From positions 62,001 through 126,000 of the forward strand of contig CAWIUG010000012.1 in assembly GCA_963839165.1 (NCBI GenBank): a stretch of 64,000 bases of DNA, read 5' to 3'. Source of the DNA: DATFVA01 sp963839165 (GTDB lineage Bacteria; Bacteroidota; Ignavibacteria; Ignavibacteriales; Ignavibacteriaceae). Of the stretch, positions 17,398-26,800 are shown in pieces; within the stretch, counting starts at the first letter, position 1, and each line of letters starts with the position of its first letter. The position numbers and the translations under genes are program-made. The notes under the pieces are model-generated. The model worked only from the letters and a program-made list of their open reading frames with translations, did no database searches and was not told the origin of the DNA.

Positions 17398-18016
17398 AAA
17401 GGCCGCCGGACTGTTCCAGCCAGTCAGCTATTTTATCAGCAGCTTTACCAACATCATTATCGGAAACATCAACCTCAAGAACGGGCAGAACAGAACGGGA
17501 AATGAGACTTTTCATTAAAGCCTGTTCTTCTATAAAAATATGGACATCATCATACTGTTTTGGATTTCCCGAAACTTTTAATCGTTCTTCCCTTGCGTTG
17601 AAGAAGGATGAAGAGGAGCGGGTACAAAAAATAAGATGAAACCCCAGGTTACTCAATCCTTCCTCCAGCCAGCCGAAATCATACTGCTTATTATGAACTT
17701 TTAATTGATAAGCCTTCGTTGATATATGGAAGCGATCAATTATCCAGGAGTAATATCTCTGAAGTTCAAACAATTTTAGCCAGGTTCTGTATGTTTCAAT
17801 TGCCTGGTTTTCCTCCTGCTCCTCAAAATTTATTAATCCTCTTCCCCAGGGAAAATTAGTAAATGAACACCATTCGGCTGAGATCAAGGGTGAATGATAC
17901 CTGTATTTTCTGGGCCCCACAATTCGGGGATGTTCATTCAGGGCAAATGCTATTTCTGTTTTGAAGGTAAGGCGTGTTCCTTCCAGAATTATTTTGGGAC
18001 AAAGTTTTCCACCCAT
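17387..18016 (-). CDS. Thymidylate-kinase-like protein with a degenerate P-loop
   Basis: A 209-residue protein resembling the P-loop nucleotide monophosphate kinases. The N-terminal KIILEGTRLTFKTEIA (residues 7-22) occupies the Walker A position, but the invariant glycine before Lys is Phe (GTRLTFKT), and the central DRFHISTKAYQ near residue 93 matches the DR-x3-S/T-x-AYQ motif of thymidylate kinases. The gene lies next to a dCMP deaminase, whose product dUMP leads to dTMP, so a nucleotide role fits. The altered P-loop leaves catalytic activity in doubt. Confidence 0.6.
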   Translation of the reverse strand: MGGKLCPKIILEGTRLTFKTEIAFALNEHPRIVGPRKYRYHSPLISAEWCSFTNFPWGRGLINFEEQEENQAIETYRTWLKLFELQRYYSWIIDRFHISTKAYQLKVHNKQYDFGWLEEGLSNLGFHLIFCTRSSSSFFNAREERLKVSGNPKQYDDVHIFIEEQALMKSLISRSVLPVLEVDVSDNDVGKAADKIADWLEQSGGLYAR

Positions 18017-18020
18017 ATTC

Positions 18021-18518
18021 TTATTTTGATTTTTCTGTTTTTCTGGCTGATGAATACTCTTTAAGATTATAGTTTATCCTGGTTTCCGGCATCTCAACTT
18101 TTTTTATTTCGACTCCGCATTTGGTATAAAATTCGGTTGCGAGCGTATCGTGAAAGTCTGAGAATACCACCACGCGTTTAATGCCTGCGGCTATCAGAGC
18201 CTTAGCGCAGGTAGTACACGACATATTAGTAATATATGCGGTAGAACCACTGATATTTATTCCATGTATGGCAGCCTGTACAAGAGCATTTATCTCGGCA
18301 TGGTTTGTCCTCACGCAGTGGTTATCCACCACAAGACATCCTTCATCTTCGCAGTGAGGCTGTTCAGGAAGGGAGCCATTATATCCTGTTGCGAGAACAA
18401 ACCGGTCTTTAACCAGCACGCATCCGCAGTGCATGCGCGGACAGGTAGCCCGTTCGGAAGCAAGCATTGCCAGTTTAAGGAAATATTTATCCCATGAGGG
18501 TCTTTTATTATTCTTCAT
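18021..18518 (-). CDS. dCMP deaminase (ComEB-type cytidine deaminase fold)
   Basis: A 165-residue zinc-dependent deaminase converting dCMP to dUMP for thymidylate synthesis. The zinc site is His73-Ala-Glu75 (TNHAEINAL) plus Cys101 and Cys104 (SCTTCAKAL). The N-terminal region (ERATCPRMHCGCVLVKDRF) matches the family's SxCxRxxVG block, and YNGSLPEQPHC follows the usual YNG substrate loop. It is the first gene of the run leading into the kinase-like and EamA genes. The call is firm as a deoxycytidylate deaminase, somewhat less for substrate. Confidence 0.9.
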   Translation of the reverse strand: MKNNKRPSWDKYFLKLAMLASERATCPRMHCGCVLVKDRFVLATGYNGSLPEQPHCEDEGCLVVDNHCVRTNHAEINALVQAAIHGINISGSTAYITNMSCTTCAKALIAAGIKRVVVFSDFHDTLATEFYTKCGVEIKKVEMPETRINYNLKEYSSARKTEKSK

Positions 18519-18585
18519 GTAAAATTTAATTTTATTACTATTTAAAAATAAGAATTATCATCGCAAATCTAACTTGTTGAATACC

Positions 18586-18735
18586 CTATTTTATTTTCAT
18601 CCAGATACATTTGAATATCCGGATGTCATAGTCGTAGGCAATTTTCGAAAGTCCCTCAAGCTCTTTTTCTGTCAACAGCGTAAACAGTATAGAGCCATTT
18701 TCAAGGACTATATGTCCGGAAAAGCTGAACTCCAT
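18586..18735 (-). CDS. Possible 49-residue small protein
   Basis: A minus-strand frame of 49 codons begins with ATG at 18735. The product has balanced composition and a plausible fold pattern: a beta-like segment (SGHIVLENGSILFTLL) then a charged helix (TEKELEGLSKIAYDY). No strong ribosome site precedes it (AATAAGAC only). It lies alone between the dCMP deaminase and the AcuI-type gene. The opposite strand is also open for 65 codons, but that reading is richer in rare-looking runs. I rate it as a reasonable candidate only. Confidence 0.4.
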   Translation of the reverse strand: MEFSFSGHIVLENGSILFTLLTEKELEGLSKIAYDYDIRIFKCIWMKIK

Positions 18736-18792
18736 ATAAATTTGTCTTATTTTAATAATATTATAATCTAAATATTAATAAAAGGCTAAGTA

Positions 18793-19788
18793 ATGAACCC
18801 CGGTAAATTTAAGGCACTTTTAGTTAAAGAGGAAAATGGGAAATTCATCCGTGAGATTACAGAAAGAAAACTTGAAGAGCTTCCGGAAGGAGAAGTGCTT
18901 ATAAATGTTAAGTACTCCTCGTTAAACTATAAGGATGCCTTATCAGCCTCCGGGAACAAAGGGGTTACCAGAAATTACCCGCATGTACCTGGAATAGATG
19001 CAGCAGGAATAGTTGTCGACACCAAAAGCGTTAACTTCTTTGAGGGAGATGAAGTCCTTGTAACAGGTTACGATCTTGGAATGAATACTTCAGGTGGATT
19101 TTCTGAATACATACGCGTACCGGCCGAGTGGGTGGTTAAAATACCCGACAGACTTTTCCTGAAAGAAAGCATGATACTAGGTACGGCCGGACTAACCGCA
19201 GCGCTTGCTCTGGATAGGATGATAGACAACGGGATGGATAAAGAGGGAGAAGTGCTTATCACCGGGGCTACGGGAGGAGTCGGGTCCATGGCAGTTGCTT
19301 TGTTCGCAGGACAGGGATACAAAGTTATCGCCGGAACCGGGAAATCTGATCAGGAAGCTTACCTGAAGGAACTTGGAGCGGTCTCACTGATATCACGGGA
19401 AGAGATGAGCGATAGGTCGGGTAAAGCTCTTCTTTCCGGAAGATGGAGCGGTGTTGTTGATACTGTAGGCGGTGAAATACTTTCTACGGCCCTTGCATCT
19501 ACCAGACAATGGGGCGTAGTAGCTGCATGCGGTAATGCTGCCTCTGTTAAACTTCACACTACCGTATTCCCTTTTATACTCCGGGGAATAAGTCTGCTTG
19601 GAATAAATTCTGAGAAAACCCCCATGGCTCTGAGAGAAAGAATATGGGAGAAGCTGTCAAACGAATGGAAACCCGGAAAACTGAACCTGCTGCACACAGA
19701 ATGTTCACTTGAAGAAACGAATCAGAAAATTGATGAGATCCTTGAAGGCAGAATAAAGGGAAGGATTCTGGTAAACCTTGATAAATAA
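18793..19788 (+). CDS. YhdH/YhfP-type quinone oxidoreductase (AcuI-like acrylyl-CoA reductase)
   Basis: A 331-residue medium-chain dehydrogenase/reductase. The cofactor-binding motif GATGGVGSMAVAL (about 157-169) sits after the N-terminal GroES-like domain. SSLNYKDALSASGNKGVTRNYPHVPGIDAAG (about 38-68) is characteristic of the YhdH/YhfP group, which includes AcuI, an NADPH-dependent acrylyl-CoA reductase. No zinc ligands are evident, as expected. Substrate cannot be confirmed from sequence. Confidence 0.85.
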   Translation: MNPGKFKALLVKEENGKFIREITERKLEELPEGEVLINVKYSSLNYKDALSASGNKGVTRNYPHVPGIDAAGIVVDTKSVNFFEGDEVLVTGYDLGMNTSGGFSEYIRVPAEWVVKIPDRLFLKESMILGTAGLTAALALDRMIDNGMDKEGEVLITGATGGVGSMAVALFAGQGYKVIAGTGKSDQEAYLKELGAVSLISREEMSDRSGKALLSGRWSGVVDTVGGEILSTALASTRQWGVVAACGNAASVKLHTTVFPFILRGISLLGINSEKTPMALRERIWEKLSNEWKPGKLNLLHTECSLEETNQKIDEILEGRIKGRILVNLDK

Positions 19789-19862
19789 CGAGCAGGACAC
19801 TAAATTTACAGGCAAAATATTATAAGTATCTCATCCCATAACTTTTCTCCACTAAACCTGTT

Positions 19863-19905
19863 CTGTCGGCCATCTGTCGGCCATCTGTCGGCCATCTCTC
19901 GGCCT
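19863..19905. repeat. Short tandem repeat, 11-bp unit
   Basis: Three exact copies of CTGTCGGCCAT followed by a degraded fourth (CTCTCGGCCTC), in the gap between the AcuI-like gene and hemH. Units are adjacent with no spacers, so this is not a CRISPR array. Confidence 0.85.
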
Positions 19906-20031
19906 CTAACCCCGAGACTTCCACCAGTTAACCACGAACAGGCCGGTACACAAGAAAACTTTATATAATCAGTACGAAGTTCTCACAGGCAGATCAAACC
20001 CCTCCAGTTCCTGCAACCAAATAGTTAATGA

Positions 20032-21045
20032 TTACAGGCTTTTCTCAATGAGATTTTTAACTGCCCCCACCCAATTGTCATTATCGTTGAGACTTTCAAC
20101 CAGCTGAACCTTATCGCCGCCATGTTCTTTGAACAGATGATGATATTCGTCTCCTATTTCGATGACAGTTTCAAGACAATCGGCCACAAAAGCCGGACTA
20201 AATACCAGCAGCTTTTTAGCTCCCTTACCAGCCTGCTCAATCACCACCTTGTCGGTAAAGGGAGTCAGCCAGTCCTTATCCAGTCTTGATTGAAAACTAA
20301 CGGTATACTTTTCAGGCGGAATATTCAATCTCCGGACAAGTTCTCTGGTTGTAGCATAACACTGAGCTTTGTAACAGTATTTATTCTCTTCGGTAATTTC
20401 ATTTTCACAATTATGATCATCGCATGGTTTTCCATCGACATATACCTTATCAACCTGTCTTACCGGGAGTCCATGATAACTGAATATAATATGATCATAT
20501 TCATCTATATTGTACTTCTTTCCATTTTCAGTGAAAGCATCAAGATATCCTTCATCATCCCAGAATTGAGTTACCATCTTAACTTCGGGTATCACCCACC
20601 ACTTCTTAATAATTTTCATTGCTTTATCAGCCGCCGATCCTGAAGTTGCAGAAGCATAATGCGGGAACAGAGGGAGGATAAGGATCCTGTCATAGTTCTT
20701 CTTTCTCATTCTTTCAAGAACTTCATCCATTGAAGGACTCTGGTATCTCATCGCGAGCTCTACTTCGTAAGAACCACCCAATATCTTCCGCAGCTTAAGG
20801 GCGAGGCTCTCACTGTAAAACAGAAGCGGGGATCCCTTTTCTGTCCATAATTTTCTATAAACCTTTGCGGATTTTGGAGCTCTGAAAGGAACAATTATCA
20901 GATTTACAAGGAGCATCCTCGCAATCCAGGGAATATCAATAACCCTTGCATCAGTAAGGAATTCACGTAAATATTTCCTCACATCGGGAACAGATGGACT
21001 ATCAGGTGTACCCAGCTGTATTAATAATATTCCGGTTTTATTCAT
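20032..21045 (-). CDS. hemH: Ferrochelatase
   Basis: Inserts ferrous iron into protoporphyrin (or coproporphyrin) in haem synthesis. The 337-residue protein shows the family start GILLIQLGTPDSPSVPDVRKYLREFL, the catalytic His191 in SYHGLP, and the C-terminal PAFVADCLETVIEI with its conserved acidic residues. A loop after the active site holds four cysteines (C208, C213, C224, C229) in CDDHNC and CYKAQC, seen in some Proteobacteria- and Bacteroidota-type enzymes; whether it binds metal is unclear. hemL, also for haem, lies 30 kb away. Confidence 0.95.
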   Translation of the reverse strand: MNKTGILLIQLGTPDSPSVPDVRKYLREFLTDARVIDIPWIARMLLVNLIIVPFRAPKSAKVYRKLWTEKGSPLLFYSESLALKLRKILGGSYEVELAMRYQSPSMDEVLERMRKKNYDRILILPLFPHYASATSGSAADKAMKIIKKWWVIPEVKMVTQFWDDEGYLDAFTENGKKYNIDEYDHIIFSYHGLPVRQVDKVYVDGKPCDDHNCENEITEENKYCYKAQCYATTRELVRRLNIPPEKYTVSFQSRLDKDWLTPFTDKVVIEQAGKGAKKLLVFSPAFVADCLETVIEIGDEYHHLFKEHGGDKVQLVESLNDNDNWVGAVKNLIEKSL

Positions 21046-21138
21046 ATAGATTTCTCACGATTTTATTATCACTCAAACAAGTATTAAAGGGAAATACTGT
21101 TATAATTTAACCAAATTTATTTTTAAGTTCATTTCCGA

Positions 21139-21146
21139 TAGATTTG
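21139..21146 (+). promoter_or_regulatory. Candidate Bacteroidota -7 element
   Basis: TAGATTTG fits TAnnTTTG and lies 32 bases upstream of the phosphodiesterase GTG. The -33 position lacks a clear TTTG, so this is weak. Confidence 0.3.
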
Positions 21147-21178
21147 GGCTTGTTAATTTATTTCGGAGGGATAACAAG

Positions 21179-22393
21179 GTGAGAAGAATTTTATATGCAG
21201 CAGTATTTATACTGCTTTCATTTCTAAGCATAAATGCTCAGCCAAAACCCTATGTAATTCTGATAAGTTTTGATGGCTTCAGATGGGATTATACCGACAG
21301 AGGTATTACTCCTCATTTTGATTACGTCCGTCAGAATGGGGTTTCTGCTTCTTCACTGAGGCCATGTTTTCCCTCAAAGACTTTTCCGAATCATATTTCA
21401 ATTATAACGGGCATGTACCCGGAACACCATGGGATAATATCAAATGAATTCCGGGATCCCTTCACAAATAAATATTACTCTATGAGCGATTCTAATGCTG
21501 TTAAGGATGCCTCCTGGTATAGAGGGGAAGCATTCTGGGAGACAGCCGAAAGACAGGGAATTAAAACAGCCAGTTACTTCTGGCCGGGCTCGGAGGTATC
21601 GCTTTCATTCAGACATCCAACCTATTATAAAAAATACGAACACCATAAACCTTACCGCGAAAGAGTTGACGGATTGATTAACTGGCTGCAGCTTCCATAT
21701 AATGAACGGCCTCATTTTATTACTGCCTATTTTGATGCCACCGACACATACGGGCATAAATACGGTCCTGATTCTCCTGAAACAAATTTTGCAATAGCAC
21801 AGCTGGATTCGATTCTCGGTTATTATTTCGACAAGCTGAAAGAAATCAATCTTTTTGATAGTACAAATATCATTGTGGTCTCTGACCATGGGATGACAAA
21901 TATAAGTGACGATAAAACAGTGAACATCGAAAATGTTCTTGCCGGGTTAAAGTATCAGCAAAATGATCATGGTCCATTTATGATGATTGAACCTGAGGCT
22001 GACAATCCAGATACCCTCTACAACAGACTGAAGAAAAATGAGAATCATTACAAGGTTTATAAACGTGAGGGGGTCCCTGCATTTTTCCATTTTTCAGATA
22101 ACCCTCTTATAAGCAGGATAGTTATTATTGCAGAGAATGGCTGGAACCTTGAGACGAATAAGACAATTGAGCAGAACAAAAAGTACAGTACAAAAGGGAA
22201 CCATGGTTATGATAACTACTGGATGGATATGAACGGCATCTTCTATGCTGTTGGACCTTCTTTCAGGGTAAACTACAGGGTTGGAACTATCAATAATATT
22301 GATATATATCCTGTTCTATGCAGAATTTTTAATGTTATACCGAATCCCTTCGCAGACGGCCGTTTTGACAGAATAGGGTATGTACTGAAATAG
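21179..22393 (+). CDS. Secreted ectonucleotide pyrophosphatase/phosphodiesterase (NPP family)
   Basis: A 404-residue exported alkaline-phosphatase-superfamily hydrolase. The signal peptide ends near INAQ-P. Metal and nucleophile sites are visible: ISFDGFRWDY (Asp ligand), FPSKTFPNHISIITGMYPEHHG (catalytic Thr), TDTYGHKYGP (Asp/His ligands), VVSDHGMTNI, and a final His in KGNHGYDN. This is the complete NPP metal set. It starts with GTG, 8 bases after GGAGGG. The likely role is cleavage of nucleotide or phosphodiester substrates in the periplasm. Confidence 0.92.
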   Translation: MRRILYAAVFILLSFLSINAQPKPYVILISFDGFRWDYTDRGITPHFDYVRQNGVSASSLRPCFPSKTFPNHISIITGMYPEHHGIISNEFRDPFTNKYYSMSDSNAVKDASWYRGEAFWETAERQGIKTASYFWPGSEVSLSFRHPTYYKKYEHHKPYRERVDGLINWLQLPYNERPHFITAYFDATDTYGHKYGPDSPETNFAIAQLDSILGYYFDKLKEINLFDSTNIIVVSDHGMTNISDDKTVNIENVLAGLKYQQNDHGPFMMIEPEADNPDTLYNRLKKNENHYKVYKREGVPAFFHFSDNPLISRIVIIAENGWNLETNKTIEQNKKYSTKGNHGYDNYWMDMNGIFYAVGPSFRVNYRVGTINNIDIYPVLCRIFNVIPNPFADGRFDRIGYVLK

Positions 22394-22442
22394 AGATTGA
22401 GGTCTGTAGACAATAATTTAGACAGAAGCAGACTTTTGTGAA

Positions 22443-23732
22443 TTATTTTTCCTCAGTCTCTTCCTCTTTTTCTTCCTGCTTTTCCTCTACCTCCTCCTCG
22501 ACTTCAAACTTTAAACGCTTGACAAGCTTACTTATAGTTAATCCCTGAACGCCGATAGAAAATAGTACGATAACATACGTTATGGCTACGAAAAAGCTCT
22601 TGTTCATCTCAGGCTGAAGTGACAAGGCCAGGGCGACTGAAATACCCCCCCTGAGACCACCCCATGTCAATATCAGGATGCTGTGTTTTGTGAACGTATA
22701 CTTCATTGCCTGAACAGGGATTCCCACCGAAACAAACCGTGCAAACAAAATAACAACAACACCTAATAGGCCGATAAGCAAATAAAATGGTTTAAGATCT
22801 ATAACCAGGAACTCGAAGCCTATCAGCATAAACAGAAGGGCGTTTAAAATTTCATCCGTCATTTCCCAAAACTTATAGACATATGACTGGGTTGTATCCG
22901 ACATTGCATAGCGTCTGCCTCGGTTACCGGTTATTATTCCGGCCACAACCATTGACAAAGGACCTGATACCTGCAATATTTCCGCAAGCGAATAACCTCC
23001 CGTTACAATAGCAAGAGTTATAACGACCTCTACCTTATAATTATCTATAGATTTAAGGAGATAAAATCCGGCATATCCCAGAGCAAAGCCGAGTATAATG
23101 CCTCCACCGGCTTCTCGTAGAAAAAGAAGCCCGACGTCAATTGTAGACAGATTTTCTATACCGATTTTTGCTACCTGGTATAAACTCAGGAAAATTACAA
23201 CCGCAACCCCATCATTAAAGAGTGACTCCCCTGTAATTTTAACTTCGAGGCTTTTTGGAATACCGGCTTCCTTCAATATTCCCAGCACTGCAATAGGATC
23301 TGTCGGAGATATTAATGCACCGAAAAGAAGGCAATATATATAATCTATGCGGATCTTCAGAAGCTCCAATGAGTAGTAAAACACTGTCCCCACAATAAAA
23401 GTTGACATTATTACCCCAAGTGTTGCAAATATCATGACAGGATATTTGGATTCAAGAAGTTTTTGGGAATTAACGTTTATCGCCCCGGCGAACAGCAGAA
23501 AACTGAGCATCACGTTTAGAAGGATATACGAAAAATCTATTCCCTGTATTGCTTTGGTTATTTCCTGTTTGAACCCTATGTTAAGATACCCTAGCCCTAT
23601 TAATCCCAGTGATGTAATTAATGCGCTAAGCATCATTCCAATTGTATGAGGGAGACGGAGAAACCTATAGTTAATATATCCGAATACTGCGGAAAGAACG
23701 ATCAATACCGAAACAACATGAAAAAAGTTCAT
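22443..23732 (-). CDS. CPA1-type Na+/H+ antiporter
   Basis: A 429-residue cation:proton antiporter with about 12-13 helices. The central ISPTDPIAVLGILKEAGIPKSLEVKITGESLFNDGVAVVIF contains the two conserved acidic blocks of CPA1/NhaP proteins (TDPIAV and SLFNDGVAV). The C-terminal tail after about residue 405 is almost entirely Glu and Lys (VEEEVEEKQEEKEEETEEK), a probable soluble regulatory tail. It lies 98 bases downstream of metH on the same strand. Confidence 0.92.
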   Translation of the reverse strand: MNFFHVVSVLIVLSAVFGYINYRFLRLPHTIGMMLSALITSLGLIGLGYLNIGFKQEITKAIQGIDFSYILLNVMLSFLLFAGAINVNSQKLLESKYPVMIFATLGVIMSTFIVGTVFYYSLELLKIRIDYIYCLLFGALISPTDPIAVLGILKEAGIPKSLEVKITGESLFNDGVAVVIFLSLYQVAKIGIENLSTIDVGLLFLREAGGGIILGFALGYAGFYLLKSIDNYKVEVVITLAIVTGGYSLAEILQVSGPLSMVVAGIITGNRGRRYAMSDTTQSYVYKFWEMTDEILNALLFMLIGFEFLVIDLKPFYLLIGLLGVVVILFARFVSVGIPVQAMKYTFTKHSILILTWGGLRGGISVALALSLQPEMNKSFFVAITYVIVLFSIGVQGLTISKLVKRLKFEVEEEVEEKQEEKEEETEEK

Positions 23733-23830
23733 TTATCCTTTTACAAAACTTGCTGATTAAGTTTAAAATATCAGATTTTTATTGCAGCGGATAAGTGACC
23801 GGTTTAACGTTAAGGAAGGAAACACATAAG

Positions 23831-26800
23831 TTAAACATCATAATTCAATGTCGGACCCAACCATCTCTCAACCTCATCCATACTCATCCCTTTTCGTTTA
23901 TGGTAATCGAGAACCTGGTCCTTATTAATCTTTCCCACATTAAAATACTTTGCTTCAGGGTGCCCAAAGTACAAACCGCTTACCGAAGCTGCCGGAAACA
24001 TCGCAAGATTTTCTGTTAATCTGATTGAGGTATTCCTTTCAACATCAAGCAAGCTGAATATTATGGTTTTCTCGGTGTGGTCGGGCTGTGCGGGATAGCC
24101 CGGGGCAGGACGGATTCCCTGATACTTTTCCTTTATCAGGTCGTCGTTATTTAATTCTTCCCCTGGTGAATAACCCCAGTATTTTTGTCTCACAAGCTGA
24201 TGAAGATGTTCTGCAAAGGCCTCTGCAAGCCTGTCGGCCAGGGCTTTAGTCATTATGCTGTTATAGTCATCATGATCAGCCTCAAATTTATTCACTAATT
24301 CGCCGGTCCCTATCCCTGCGGTGACAGCAAAGGCTCCTATCCAGTCAATTCTTCCGGAATCCTTTGGAGCAATATAATCTGAAAGCGCAAGATTAGGAAG
24401 GTTATCCATCTTTTTTGTCTGTGAACGGAGAGTATGTAAAACTTTTCTGATGCCGTTCCGGTTTTCATCTGTATAAACCTCAATATCATCCCCTACCGAA
24501 TTAGCGGGAAATATTCCAAAAACTCCATTAGCTGAAAGAAGTTTTTCATTTATTATTCTATCGAGCAGCTTTTCCGCATCTTCAAACAGTTTCTTTGCTT
24601 CGGAACCGATGGTTTTATTTGTGAATATAGCCGGATACTTTCCCTTCATTTCCCAGGTCAGGAAGAATGGAGTCCAGTCAATATATTCTCTAAGCTTTTC
24701 AAGAGGATAATCCTTCAAAACAGACACCCCCTGTTTGTGGGGTTCAACTATCCGGACGCCGGCCCAGTCTGTCTTTAACCCATTCATTCTCGCATCATCA
24801 ATAGAAATGAGATTATCCTGTCCTTTTTTCCGATTATGCATCTCGCGGACGTTAGAATATTCGGTCTTCAATTTATCAAGATAATCAGCAGAGATTTTTT
24901 TATCGGGGTTTATAAGATTACTGACCACAGGAACGCTGCGCGAGGCATCTAGTACGTGAACAACGGGACCAGAATAATTCGGGGCTATCTTAACGGCGGT
25001 ATGTACCTTAGAAGTGGTCGCTCCGCCTATAAGGAGCGGGATCTTAATTCCCCTCCTCTCCATTTCTTTGGCAACATGGACCATCTCATCAAGCGAAGGT
25101 GTAATTAACCCGCTCAGTCCTATTATGTCAGCTTTCTCCTGTTCTGCTGTCTGCAATATTTTATCTACCGGAACCATTACGCCCAGGTCGATCACATTAT
25201 AATTATTACAGCCTAAAACAACGCCAACTATATTCTTCCCAATATCATGGACATCCCCTTTAACCGTAGCCATAAGAACCTTTCCTGCTTCTCTGGTATC
25301 ATTCGCTTCCTCCTTCTCTTTCTCTATATAAGGAATCAGGTAGGCCACCGCTTTCTTCATTACCCTGGCGCTCTTCACAACCTGGGGTAGAAACATTTTA
25401 CCTGAGCCGAACAAATCACCAACTACATTCATTCCGTCCATGAGAGGACCCTCTATAACTTCTATAGGCTTGTTATACACTTTTCTTGCCTCTTCAGTAT
25501 CCTCTTCAATAAAATCTACAATTCCTTTTATAAGTGCATGCTTTAATCGTTCATGTACCGGTGTATTCCGCCATTCGTTCTTCTTAACCTCCTCTTTTCC
25601 TTTTTGTCTTACATTCTCCGCAAATTCCACAAGTCTCTCAGTTGCATCGGGTCTTCTGTTCAACAATACATCCTCAACGAGAACAAGCAGTTCTTTAGGG
25701 ATCTCCTGATAAATTTCCAGCTGGCCTGCATTCACAATACCCATATCCATTCCGGCCTTAATAGCATGATAAAGAAAGGCTGAATGCATTGCTTCACGAA
25801 CAACGTCATTCCCGCGGAATGAGAATGAAATATTACTTACGCCCCCACTGACCTTTGCAAGCGGAAGGTTTTGTTTTATCCAACGGACTGCTTCAATGTA
25901 ATCTACTGCATAGTTATTATGTTCTTCAATCCCTGTTGCGATTGTAAGAATATTCGGGTCAAATATTATATCCTGGGGAGCGAACCCGACTTCGTTAATA
26001 AGAATATCATAAGCTCTTTTACACACTTTAATCTTTTTGTCAAAAGTGTCTGCCTGGCCCTTTTCATCAAAAGCCATCACAATAACCGCCGCCCCATACT
26101 GCAGAATTTTTGCGGCATGTTCCTTAAATATCTTCTCTCCCTCTTTAAGACTTATTGAATTCACAATTCCTTTCCCCTGCAGGCATTTAAGTCCTTCTTC
26201 GATTACACTCCATCTGGAAGAATCTATCATAACAGGAAGCTTTGCGATGTCAGGTTCTACAGCAAGAAGATTCAGAAACTTCCTCATCACAACTTCAGAT
26301 TCAATCATACCCTCATCCATATTCACATCAAGGACCTGGGCTCCGCCTTCAACCTGGTTTCGGGCAACCGAGAGGGCTTCTTCATAATTTTCCTCTTTTA
26401 CAAGCCTGGCAAATTTCTTTGAACCTGTAACATTTGTTCTTTCACCAATATTCATAAAATTTGAGTCGGGTCTCAGCATCACAGGTTCAAGGCCGCTTAA
26501 TCTTAAAAAGGGTTCCTGTGACGGAATTATTCTAGGTTTAATGCTAACCACAAAATCGGAAATAGCTTTAATATGATCGGGAGTGGTTCCGCAGCATCCT
26601 CCAACAAGGTTATAGAAACCAGCCTCACCGAATTCCTTCAATATGCCTGAAGTAGTTTCTGCTGTTTCATCATATTCTCCCATTTCATTAGGAAGACCGG
26701 CATTAGGATAAACATGAACGAAATAGGGGGATATAGTTGAAAGTTCTTCCAGGAAGGGACGCATCTGCGCGGCCCCCAGGGAACAATTTAACCCTACGCT

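Noticed and set aside
18574..18771. A 65-codon plus-strand frame in the dCMP deaminase gap
   Set aside because: It overlaps the better minus-strand frame and lacks a ribosome site and a natural composition.
19863..19905. CRISPR array
   Set aside because: The 11-base units are directly adjacent with no spacers, and no cas genes are nearby.
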